Origin: a virus
Strand: one strand, 5' to 3'
Virus record (IMG/VR): IMGVR_UViG_3300027971_000180
Coordinates: 1 to 27,608 of that record
Length of the DNA: 27,608 bases
Part shown: positions 1-8,405 of the stretch, piece after piece
Position numbering within the stretch: the stretch's first letter is position 1
Layout of the letters: each line of letters starts with the position of its first letter
The notes under the pieces: generated by a model
The model's database searches: none
The model's input: the letters and a program-made list of their open reading frames with translations, nothing else
What the model was told of the DNA's origin: nothing
Position numbers and translations under genes: made by a program

Positions 1-169
1 CGCGCAAATTATCTAGGCTAATTTGACCACTTGTAGGCACTCCACTAACACTTGCAGGCACATAACTACCACCAGCATAATATTCTGCAATTTCAATGGG
101 ATTTGTGCCACCAAACTCCGTTTGAACGTCGTCTAAAGTAATTTGATTAGGCGAAGCAGGTGTAGTCAC
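1..169 (-). CDS. Virion-associated protein, N-terminal part (gene runs off the window)
   Basis: A GTG start at 169-167 overlaps the TGA stop of the upstream fibre gene (GTGA), with AGGAG six bases upstream, so the two genes are translationally coupled. The 56 visible codons are open to the window edge. They begin V/M-TTPASPNQITLDDVQTEFGG and continue with a second segment containing PTSGQISLDNLR. From memory, paired short motifs of the type 'G-x-I-S-L-x-D/N-V/L' recur at the N termini of small phage structural or tail-associated proteins. Its place directly behind the tail fibre suggests a virion or fibre-accessory role. The function is inferred from context only and the C terminus is not visible. 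Confidence 0.6.
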   Translation of the reverse strand, partial: MTTPASPNQITLDDVQTEFGGTNPIEIAEYYAGGSYVPASVSGVPTSGQISLDNLR

Positions 170-2730
170 TTAGTTCTCCTATCTAGTTCTTTAATAGCCT
201 CAATAATAAGTGGTATTAGTCGTTCATAGTCTATGGTTAAATATTTATCATCAATAGGTGCTTTGTGAATAATTTCAGGCAATATTTTTTGTACGTCTTG
301 AGCACTTATACCTACTTCACGACGTTTTTCATATCCCAAACTTTGTGCTAATTCATTTGGTTCATAATAAAACCCCGATAAGGTATTTAACTTTTCTAAA
401 GGATTAGATATTATACCTAGCTTAGTTTTTAATCTGTCATCAGAATAAAATGCAATAATATTACCACTGGCTCTAATACTTCCTATTGCATTAATAGCAG
501 CATAGCTAGATCCGTAATTATTAGTAATATCTACTGAAGGATATATTGAACTACCTGCAACAACTGCAAGACCTATACCAATACCTTGACCATTAGTGTT
601 AGTAGAAGTAATGGTTACTGCAGTATTTGTTCCACCACCTTCAAATGTAGCTGCAGAATATCCTAAATTTGTTACACGCAATCCTGTTGTTGCAAATCTA
701 CTATACATACTAAATATGTCTAGTCCTACATCTCCTGACCCCTGTATGCTGACAACATTTACGCCTGTAATATTATTTAAAGCTGCATCTGAATAAAATT
801 TTGCAGTACTGCCGTATTTAGAATATGAATAAAGTCCTGGTTGAAAATTGCTAAATCCTCCAGTATTTCCTGTATATCTGGTACTATCATTAATCATAAT
901 ACCAAATCCAGGAACTTTTTTAACAGTTCCAGTACCATTACCTGTAAAATAACTACCTGCTACAAACCACTTTGTAGTACCAAATGTACTATAATTAGGC
1001 CAACTAGTATTGCCTAAATCAACAATTTCATAGATTGCACCACTACTAAGATTAAAAGTATTTACAGCAGTATTATTGTCATTTTTACGTTCAATATGTA
1101 TGCCATTAGTAGTTGTAAAAGTATCCGGTAAGGCCTGCTTTACAGCACCACCAATAGTAAGATTAAAATTACCATCAGTAGAAGTAATAGTACCTGCACT
1201 TATTTTATCAGCAGTTAAAGTACCTGCAATAATTTTACTGCCACTAATTGAATTTTCAACAATTAAGGAACCGGTAATATAAGTAGTCTGTTGTGCCCAA
1301 CTAGAACCCGTCCACCTAACCACTCTGGAATTATTGCCATTAGTAATTGTAACAATATCCCCTAAAATTGGGGCGTTTCTACCAACTACTAATGATATTT
1401 CACCAATAATAGGATCAGCATCTATGTCACTACTACTATTACTACTATTTGGACGAGTAATTACATAAGTTGCACTACCCGCACTACCTGTAGCACCAGT
1501 AGCACCATCACTACCATTAATAGCAGTAGCACGCATAGGATAACTACTACTAGTCCAAGGTAGTGGGCTAGTAGTAGTTGTGCCACTAACAGTAAGTGGA
1601 ATTGTAATTTGCCATAGAGTATAGTTTTTTGTAGTATTGCTAGGTGCTTCTGACCACCAATATCCTTGAGTACTATCACTACTAATGATAGCACCTTGAT
1701 AACTACCATCGGACCATGTATAGGTACTATCACTACTAGGTCTACTGGGACTAGTTCCTGTAGGTAACCATTTATACATACTAGGAAAAGCACTCATTAA
1801 ACCAGCTTGACCAACCTGTCCCTGAACACCTTGATCTACTACAGCCATAGTTTTACTAACAGTAGTACTAGAAATATTACTGCCGGTTACTGTAAGTGAA
1901 ACAGATATAGTTGAGCTTCCTGTAGGAGTAATTACAACACTACTACTAGTACTACTAGTAGGTGTTGCTCCGGAAATTGTCCAACTATAACTAGGACTCG
2001 TAACATTTTGTGCTACTGCTGTTAGTGTAGCAGTAGCCGGACTAATTGTTGCAGCAGAGTTTTTATAAAAAGTAGTTATACCAGATATATCAACAGTAGT
2101 ACCTTGACTGCCGGCTTTTACTTTTATTACAGTAAAACGTTTAGTAATACTAGAATATCCGGTACGACTAGCCGTAATATCTACATATCCTACATCAACT
2201 TCAGAACTCATACTAGTTATAGTCTGAGTTCTGCTAGTAGTAGCTTCACTACAAGTAACGCTATTTTTAGTAACACTATATGTCCAATTAGCGGAATCAT
2301 CAATACCGTTACTAGTAATAGTCATAGTAGTAACGGCATTAACATAACTACTAACCACGCCACTACTATTAGCTGCTAATAATACACTATCTTGACTAAG
2401 TGATGCTACAACACTTGCAGCATCACTTAGTGTAGTTTGACTGTACTGTTTTGAGTAGGTATATACTGTTGGGTCAATACTAGATATAAAAGCATATCTA
2501 ACATAATATGTAGTATTAGCAGCTAAACTACCTATAGTAATAGAAGAACTAACGGGGCCGCTAAATGCTAAATTAGTGTCTGCAGGAGTAAATCCCTGAG
2601 TAGTAGAATACCAAATTTTAATAGCACTAAGATCATTTCTGGGTTTAGTGTTATTCCAATCAGTAGGTGTCGACAATTTTAATATTAAAGACCTGTTACC
2701 GGCACTTAATGAGGCTAACGTATCTGACAT
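166..2730 (-). CDS. Tail fibre/spike with C-terminal S74 intramolecular chaperone
   Basis: An 854-residue Ser/Thr/Gly-rich fibre. Residues about 1-105 look fibronectin-like and about 110-300 like Ig-type beta repeats. Short collagen-like Gly-X-Y pieces occur near 301-310 and 406-419. Residues about 487-515 carry the 'GSLIVENSISGSKIIAGT' type motif common at the C end of phage J-type central tail proteins. The last 92 residues match the peptidase S74 intramolecular chaperone domain: Ser763 and Lys768 sit in SDDRLK, followed by GISAQDVQ and YERLIPLIIEAIKEL. In the family this dyad trimerises the fibre and then cleaves itself off just before the Ser, so mature fibre would end near residue 762. 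The ATG has GAGG upstream and lies just after the K-I-J gene. Probable role: receptor binding at the tail tip. Confidence 0.85.
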   Translation of the reverse strand: MSDTLASLSAGNRSLILKLSTPTDWNNTKPRNDLSAIKIWYSTTQGFTPADTNLAFSGPVSSSITIGSLAANTTYYVRYAFISSIDPTVYTYSKQYSQTTLSDAASVVASLSQDSVLLAANSSGVVSSYVNAVTTMTITSNGIDDSANWTYSVTKNSVTCSEATTSRTQTITSMSSEVDVGYVDITASRTGYSSITKRFTVIKVKAGSQGTTVDISGITTFYKNSAATISPATATLTAVAQNVTSPSYSWTISGATPTSSTSSSVVITPTGSSTISVSLTVTGSNISSTTVSKTMAVVDQGVQGQVGQAGLMSAFPSMYKWLPTGTSPSRPSSDSTYTWSDGSYQGAIISSDSTQGYWWSEAPSNTTKNYTLWQITIPLTVSGTTTTSPLPWTSSSYPMRATAINGSDGATGATGSAGSATYVITRPNSSNSSSDIDADPIIGEISLVVGRNAPILGDIVTITNGNNSRVVRWTGSSWAQQTTYITGSLIVENSISGSKIIAGTLTADKISAGTITSTDGNFNLTIGGAVKQALPDTFTTTNGIHIERKNDNNTAVNTFNLSSGAIYEIVDLGNTSWPNYSTFGTTKWFVAGSYFTGNGTGTVKKVPGFGIMINDSTRYTGNTGGFSNFQPGLYSYSKYGSTAKFYSDAALNNITGVNVVSIQGSGDVGLDIFSMYSRFATTGLRVTNLGYSAATFEGGGTNTAVTITSTNTNGQGIGIGLAVVAGSSIYPSVDITNNYGSSYAAINAIGSIRASGNIIAFYSDDRLKTKLGIISNPLEKLNTLSGFYYEPNELAQSLGYEKRREVGISAQDVQKILPEIIHKAPIDDKYLTIDYERLIPLIIEAIKELDRRTK

Positions 2731-2731
2731 A

Positions 2732-5700
2732 TTAATCCTCTGGATCTTCTTCTACAATTGTTTTTAGGGTAAAACTAGTAAGAGTACTAGTACTACTATA
2801 GTTGTTGTTAGTATCTAAAACTCTACAAGCTATTCTGTACTGCACACCAGCTTCAGAAATTCTTGGCTGATCAAAAGTGCGTAGGTCTATTCTACTTGCA
2901 CTACGACTTTGAACAAATTTAATAGTGCTCAATGTAGTTCCTAAATCCCAGAAGTCTTGGGCAGTGTTTCCAGAACTTTTATACGCCCTATACTCAAAAG
3001 TTTTAAACGTATCGTCTTTTGATACAGTACTATCGCTAGGAGTAATTACTAAGTAATACCCATCTAAATCAACTGTTATATTAGGCGGAACTAAGCTATT
3101 AGTGCGCTTACCTACAACTACTGCAGTAAAAGGTGGATCGGACCAAGGACCTCGTACAGTTCCCAAGTTATTTAAATATCTAGCTCTAAATTTATAAGGT
3201 TGCTCAGATACTAATCCACGAATTTCAACGCCAGCACTAGCAGTTTTATCTACAGTAATATTTAAACCAATGCTATCACTGTTTAAGCTTTCTGTTCCTG
3301 CAACATACTGTACTTGTACTCGTTGAGCTGTTTGAGTTAATCCATTAGGATGCGCTATTGATAACTTTAAGATATTGGTATATACACCTGGCGAACTTAA
3401 TTCAGCAACCGCACTATCACTGGTAGCTTCTTGAATAAATGGTACATCAGTAATTGAATTAACAACTACATCGTTGTTGCTACCAGTAATTTGTGGATCG
3501 TATACTAGGTTTTGAAAATCTTCAGCATATATTTGTGATGAATAGTCTGTTAAGGTTAACACAGCACTAGTATTGCTGGTAGGTTCAATAGACAGCACAA
3601 CTAATTCTTGTGAATCTTTTGCTGTAGTGCCCACCAATTCACCAAGCATAAATAAGTTATCTGAAGCAACGCCTAGTGTAACTAAGTCTTGATTAACCAT
3701 AATTACACTGGTATATCCAGTAGTATAACCAACTAAAGTTTTATTAGTTATACTATAAAATGTACTGCTGTTAGTTCTAAATCTAATAGTGTAAGTTTTT
3801 GTGCTGTCTAAATATACTTGTTCTGTTAAGTTTATAGTACTATTACCAGTTTGACTACTATAACTAATACTGTTAACTCTGCCACTTGCAGTACCCCATT
3901 GTGGAATATCATGTGATACTCGAACTAAATCACCACGAGTACACACCAAATACTCAAAATCAACATTAAGTTTATAAGTTTCTGGACGCAATTTTAGCTG
4001 AGCAAGGTGCCATTTAGCTAAAAAAGTAGCCTGAGCTTTATTTGTTACACCGGGTAGGGACAGCTGTTCATAAATTTTTGCATTATTAGCGGTCATGTTT
4101 TCTCTGAAAACAAAGAACTCATCTGGTTGATAAGCTTTGGTTTCATTGTTAATAGTTACTCTAAAAGCATCTGGGATTTTTGGTAGTGCTTTAGTAGATT
4201 CAAAACCCCAACTATTATGTGGTGTAAAATGTTGTGTTACATAACTTCGCGGTTTGTCAACAACCACAGACCACTTGCCATTTATCATGGTAGGACTAGC
4301 TAAACCCGCAGCACAAATTTCACGCAGTGTGTCCATAACACTTTGTGTACTAGTAAGCACATTATTATAAGTAAACTTTTTAATTTCACAAAAATTATGC
4401 CACTCTGCTAGTTGCACCAAGTCAATATCACTATCGACTACAGCATACATATTAGCAGGATGTTGTAACACATAGCGAAATAAACTAGCAGGATTGTTAA
4501 TAGGCAGATTTGGGGTCCATGTTTTTGTAGCACCATTATTAGTATAAATTACATCATATCCGCGAGTTTGCACTAGCGCATTTATTCCGTCAACATTACC
4601 ATTTACTTTATTAGTACTTTGCAATCTAATAGCTGTTCTGGCTAAATAACATCCTGACGGATTAGTAATAGGTTTATTATTACTATATCCTGTTACACTA
4701 TATAATATAGATTTATCATAATTATTAAATCCGCTGCTTTCAGGAACATCATTACCACCAAATGAATAATTATATCTGCGTACTCTTACGCTATAAAGAG
4801 CAGGAGGTAAGTCTCTGATGTTATAGGTTGCATTAAAGGCGTCTTTTTTCTTTGCATAATCAGTGCCCTCAGCACCCCAACTTAGGATAGTTTTAGCTGC
4901 AACATTAGCGCTATTTTGTCCGTCTTGGGTAATAGTAAACTTTACAGCTACTGCAGCAGGTGTAGTAATATCGGTATTTACAGCAACTATTCGCACAGTA
5001 TGCGTTCCTGCTGCGATAAGTACACTGTTGCTAAATACCGTACTATAAGAGTCATTATTTAAAGACATTACCAAATTATCGTCTACATATATTTGTGCAG
5101 TATTATCTGCACTAGCATATACGGTATAAACTCCTGCATTAGCTGCTGAAACTGTCCAAGTTTGTGTAATATCACAAGTAGTTGTATACACAGTACCAGT
5201 ACCACTGCCTATACCTGTGGATGTAAATACTGTTCCTACTATGGCACCTGCAGGCGCACCAATACTTTGCCAATTAGTATTACCCAAGGTGGCAATTTTA
5301 TATACTTTTCCTGCTACAATACTTGTGGCAGTATAACTACACCACCGACCATAATCTTGTAAAAAACTATACCAAGTACTTTGAGTTGCAGGAACTACAA
5401 TATTATAGCTGCTAGTACTTGCAAATTCTTTTACACTAAATTTTTCTTGTTGTGTAATACTTGTAATAGCAGTTTGAGCACTATTACTAATATTGCCAGT
5501 ATTAATACTAACTTTTAAAGTACCGTTTGTAGTATCTTCTGTTTTAGTAAGATCTAAACCTGTTACTGTACCTGATTGACTACGTTTATCTTCTTGTGTA
5601 AAGAAAATACTTGAATCAGTACCTATTGCACTTCTTAGGCATATTCTGTACAACTCAACATGATTACTAGGAATTACTGGAAGTCTAGTATATTGTTCAG

Positions 5701-7504
5701 AAAGAGTCGCTGCTAACCCTAATGAGTTATATTGTGTATTTTTATAAGTGTCAATAATTTCTTGGGCTGGTTCACTATATGGACTAAAAGTAGGAGTACC
5801 TTTGTATACATTAATACCACCACCACTTTGTAGTGTAATTATATACCATTGATAAGTTTGATTTGTAGTATAAGTAGTACTTGGTGCTTCGCTTTCGTAA
5901 GTAGTAGTAGTTGTCATAATAGCTTCAGGTCTACGAAGTGTTGCACTCCAACCCGTACTACTAGTACCACTACTAGTGATACTGCTAGCTTGATTACTAG
6001 TAAAAGGCACTACATCTGTCCAATATCCGCCTTCAGCTTTATACTGCACTTCTATCATTGCTACTGCTGGTTGAACTTCATTAGGTGCTTTTAAGGCGCG
6101 TAAGCCTTGTGGAAAATTAAATGCTAGCTCAATTCTAGTACATGGTTCAGTTAGTGCAACCTCTTTCCAAGCTCCACCTGTTATGTTATTAGTGTAAGGT
6201 GCTTGAGGATTAGGATACACTAAATTAGTGGCGCTTGCAGGAGGATTAGTTGAGTCCGCACCTAAATAGTAGTCATTAGTTAGATCCGCATTAACAATCT
6301 GCTGTGTTACATCTTGTCCGTATAGTTGATCAAATGCGGTAGTATCCTCGTTGGCATAACCATATAGTGTTTTTGGCACAACTTGATCAGTTGCTCCGCG
6401 AAGGTTAACACCGTAAAATTGTTCAATAGGTACTAAACCTACCTGAATGTCATCCACGTCTAGTGGACCAAATCCCCAAATTAGGGCCATGCTAATAACG
6501 CTGGTATCTGTTAAACTTTCTATATAGGGTGTAGCACCATGTACAGCAGTCATACGCACTTTACCAAGCACAACTGGTATAGCGCCAAAACGACTTATTT
6601 GATTACTGCTACCGTTAAATAAGTTTAGGGTTGCACCCGGTGTTTCTTGCTTGGGCGGTTTAATAGGAGCAATAGCATTAATTAATGCCATACCAGCCAT
6701 GTTAAGTCCAATACCTGCAGCAACTGCCCAACTTGTAGCAGTTCCAAAACCAAAAGCATTTACACCAGCTTGTCCTATAGTATATCCAAGACTTCCAGGT
6801 GTTCCGGCCCCTGCAGTAATAATAGTAACAGCTACAACTAGGGCAATAGTCATTAACATTCTGCCAGTACTACCACCAGCTGCTACAAGTCTATAGGCAA
6901 CAGTTTGCCCTGGCAATAATTTAGTAGTTTGCCAGTTTTGTTGTGCTACGGGAACACCGTCTATTAAGATTACAATACGTTCTAGTAGTCTGGTACTTAC
7001 CTTGTATTTTTCCTGAATATATTGTGTAAGTTGATATACACTAGTACCAGCAGGAGCCCAATCAGTAACTACATTTTGTAGTTGTAGTGGATGTGGCGTA
7101 CCAGTTAGTTGAATTTCACCAAAGTTATATTGGTAAATGCCTTCTAGTCTACGATTCCAGCCTACACTATCCAAGGACTCAATAACACTATCCTGACCAG
7201 CACGTGCGTGTAGAAATTTTTGATTACCAATGTAAATGCCAACGTGAGTAGGTTCGCCTAAGACATTAAATACACAAATATCCCCAGGTTTAGGCTCTTG
7301 AGTGGCAATCCAAGATTCTTTGGTACTAGTAACTAAGCTACTAATGGTTAAATCTTGGCTACCCACATACTGATCATCTAGTGTGGGTAGTTCAATATCA
7401 AAATGTTCGCGATATACTAGACAAGCTAATCCCCAGCAATCAATTCCAGCTGTAGTTCTGCCATTGTCCTTGTAGGGTAGTCCAACGTATTTATTATACC
7501 ACAT
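2732..7504 (-). CDS. Tail-tip fusion: NlpC/P60 peptidase + lambda I-like + lambda J-like central fibre
   Basis: One 1590-residue frame appears to join three proteins that are separate in lambda. Residues 1-127 are an NlpC/P60 cell-wall cysteine peptidase with Cys23 (GIDCWGL), His87 (PTHVGIYIG) and His99 (FLHAR), as in lambda K. Residues about 128-290 have a beta-grasp-like start and a long Gly/Ala-rich hydrophobic stretch (about 215-285), as in lambda I. From about 290 it reads as a J-type central tail protein, with 'GAIPVVLGKVRM' and the J-type hub region near 1040-1230. Fibronectin-like repeats lie at about 1350-1585. A PA14-like beta domain lies at about 710-860 and is interrupted at about 730-774 by a GxxYxIxxLGNTxW module that also occurs in the fibre gene. 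The start forms TAATG with the stop of the upstream gene. Probable role: tail tip assembly, host binding and local peptidoglycan cutting during entry. Confidence 0.85.
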   Translation of the reverse strand: MWYNKYVGLPYKDNGRTTAGIDCWGLACLVYREHFDIELPTLDDQYVGSQDLTISSLVTSTKESWIATQEPKPGDICVFNVLGEPTHVGIYIGNQKFLHARAGQDSVIESLDSVGWNRRLEGIYQYNFGEIQLTGTPHPLQLQNVVTDWAPAGTSVYQLTQYIQEKYKVSTRLLERIVILIDGVPVAQQNWQTTKLLPGQTVAYRLVAAGGSTGRMLMTIALVVAVTIITAGAGTPGSLGYTIGQAGVNAFGFGTATSWAVAAGIGLNMAGMALINAIAPIKPPKQETPGATLNLFNGSSNQISRFGAIPVVLGKVRMTAVHGATPYIESLTDTSVISMALIWGFGPLDVDDIQVGLVPIEQFYGVNLRGATDQVVPKTLYGYANEDTTAFDQLYGQDVTQQIVNADLTNDYYLGADSTNPPASATNLVYPNPQAPYTNNITGGAWKEVALTEPCTRIELAFNFPQGLRALKAPNEVQPAVAMIEVQYKAEGGYWTDVVPFTSNQASSITSSGTSSTGWSATLRRPEAIMTTTTTYESEAPSTTYTTNQTYQWYIITLQSGGGINVYKGTPTFSPYSEPAQEIIDTYKNTQYNSLGLAATLSEQYTRLPVIPSNHVELYRICLRSAIGTDSSIFFTQEDKRSQSGTVTGLDLTKTEDTTNGTLKVSINTGNISNSAQTAITSITQQEKFSVKEFASTSSYNIVVPATQSTWYSFLQDYGRWCSYTATSIVAGKVYKIATLGNTNWQSIGAPAGAIVGTVFTSTGIGSGTGTVYTTTCDITQTWTVSAANAGVYTVYASADNTAQIYVDDNLVMSLNNDSYSTVFSNSVLIAAGTHTVRIVAVNTDITTPAAVAVKFTITQDGQNSANVAAKTILSWGAEGTDYAKKKDAFNATYNIRDLPPALYSVRVRRYNYSFGGNDVPESSGFNNYDKSILYSVTGYSNNKPITNPSGCYLARTAIRLQSTNKVNGNVDGINALVQTRGYDVIYTNNGATKTWTPNLPINNPASLFRYVLQHPANMYAVVDSDIDLVQLAEWHNFCEIKKFTYNNVLTSTQSVMDTLREICAAGLASPTMINGKWSVVVDKPRSYVTQHFTPHNSWGFESTKALPKIPDAFRVTINNETKAYQPDEFFVFRENMTANNAKIYEQLSLPGVTNKAQATFLAKWHLAQLKLRPETYKLNVDFEYLVCTRGDLVRVSHDIPQWGTASGRVNSISYSSQTGNSTINLTEQVYLDSTKTYTIRFRTNSSTFYSITNKTLVGYTTGYTSVIMVNQDLVTLGVASDNLFMLGELVGTTAKDSQELVVLSIEPTSNTSAVLTLTDYSSQIYAEDFQNLVYDPQITGSNNDVVVNSITDVPFIQEATSDSAVAELSSPGVYTNILKLSIAHPNGLTQTAQRVQVQYVAGTESLNSDSIGLNITVDKTASAGVEIRGLVSEQPYKFRARYLNNLGTVRGPWSDPPFTAVVVGKRTNSLVPPNITVDLDGYYLVITPSDSTVSKDDTFKTFEYRAYKSSGNTAQDFWDLGTTLSTIKFVQSRSASRIDLRTFDQPRISEAGVQYRIACRVLDTNNNYSSTSTLTSFTLKTIVEEDPED

Positions 7505-8037
7505 TAAAATAATCCTGGAAAATTTCTGGGTGTAAAGTTATAAGCAGGAAATGGTTCTGTATTATAATTAATCATGCCAAGCGTCAATGTAATACTTTCA
7601 GCATTGTAACTAGCACTGGTAATGTAAAATCCAGAAAAAGTGGCTTCTACAGTATTAAGATCTGCATTAGTACCGTCTGTGAGTACTAATTCTAGCAAAA
7701 CTTTAACTGGACCTGTTAATTGTTCACGAATAATTTGTATAGCCTCTGGCGTAACAAAGTTAAACCTAATATTACAATTACTATTACCGTCCTCAGTTTC
7801 ACTAGGTAGTGAAATTTCCATTGGCAAGAATACGTAGTCATTTCCACGACTACGTACTCCGTATACAATTTCTGTTTCAGTTTCACTAATACGTTTATTA
7901 AAATTATCTGCTAGGCGAATAACTACAGAAGTGCCGTCAAGGCCATAAATCGTCAACAACATAACAACTGCTTGTTCTGTTTCTGATGAAAACATCGCAC
8001 GGATAGCTGTTGCACTAAGTGTACTTAATCTGCTCAT
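7504..8037 (-). CDS. Minor tail protein, DUF1833/lambda L-like
   Basis: A 177-residue protein between the M-like gene and the NlpC/P60 fusion, the slot held by L in lambda-type tails. The N terminus ('SATAIRAMFSSETEQAVVMLLTI') followed by beta-rich sequence and a C-terminal 'PFPAYNFTPRNFPGLF' matches my recollection of the DUF1833 family, which is usually encoded just upstream of an NlpC/P60 tail-tip gene. No zinc or iron-sulfur cysteine cluster like that of lambda L is visible, so the match to L is positional rather than by residue. The start overlaps the previous stop as ATGA and the stop overlaps the next start as TAATG. Likely function: joins tail tube to tip complex. Confidence 0.7.
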   Translation of the reverse strand: MSRLSTLSATAIRAMFSSETEQAVVMLLTIYGLDGTSVVIRLADNFNKRISETETEIVYGVRSRGNDYVFLPMEISLPSETEDGNSNCNIRFNFVTPEAIQIIREQLTGPVKVLLELVLTDGTNADLNTVEATFSGFYITSASYNAESITLTLGMINYNTEPFPAYNFTPRNFPGLF

Positions 8038-8402
8038 GGTAATACTTCAAAGACTAGGTCTGTTTGCCAATAACCTGGCGCTATATAAGTTAATTTATAA
8101 AATTCGCCATCGCCTTGTGGTATAATTCTAACTTCTACTGTACTACTAGTACGTGGGTGTAAGAAGTTAAAACGTTTAGTACCCAACAGTGTAGTTTTTA
8201 CAAAGGTTTCTAGTGTAGCTGCTTGTGCACTAGTAAGTATAAAAGCAACATTAAGTGTACTAGGTCTAGCACCACGTCTGCGCATTTTGGCAGGACCAAT
8301 ATCCATAGGGGAACGTAATACGTTAACCCCTACAGATTCAGTAAAACCTTTTTGTGGCACTTGCGGAAAAGGCGCACTAGGCCAATAAATGTTTGTAGCC
8401 AT
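8034..8402 (-). CDS. Minor tail protein, lambda M-like/distal-tail N-terminal fold
   Basis: A 122-residue protein directly after the tape measure, in the position of lambda M (109 residues). The sequence has the pattern of a small beta-sandwich tail protein: 'GFTESVGVNVLRSPMDIGP', Arg-rich 'AKMRRRGARP', a helix with 'TSAQAATLETFV', and a terminal 'YWQTDLVFEVLP'. AGGAG eight bases before the ATG is a good ribosome binding site. Probable role: first tail-tip protein recruited to the tape measure, capping the tube distally. The assignment rests mainly on gene order and size; the family name is not certain. Confidence 0.6.
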   Translation of the reverse strand: MATNIYWPSAPFPQVPQKGFTESVGVNVLRSPMDIGPAKMRRRGARPSTLNVAFILTSAQAATLETFVKTTLLGTKRFNFLHPRTSSTVEVRIIPQGDGEFYKLTYIAPGYWQTDLVFEVLP

Positions 8403-8405
8403 TGT

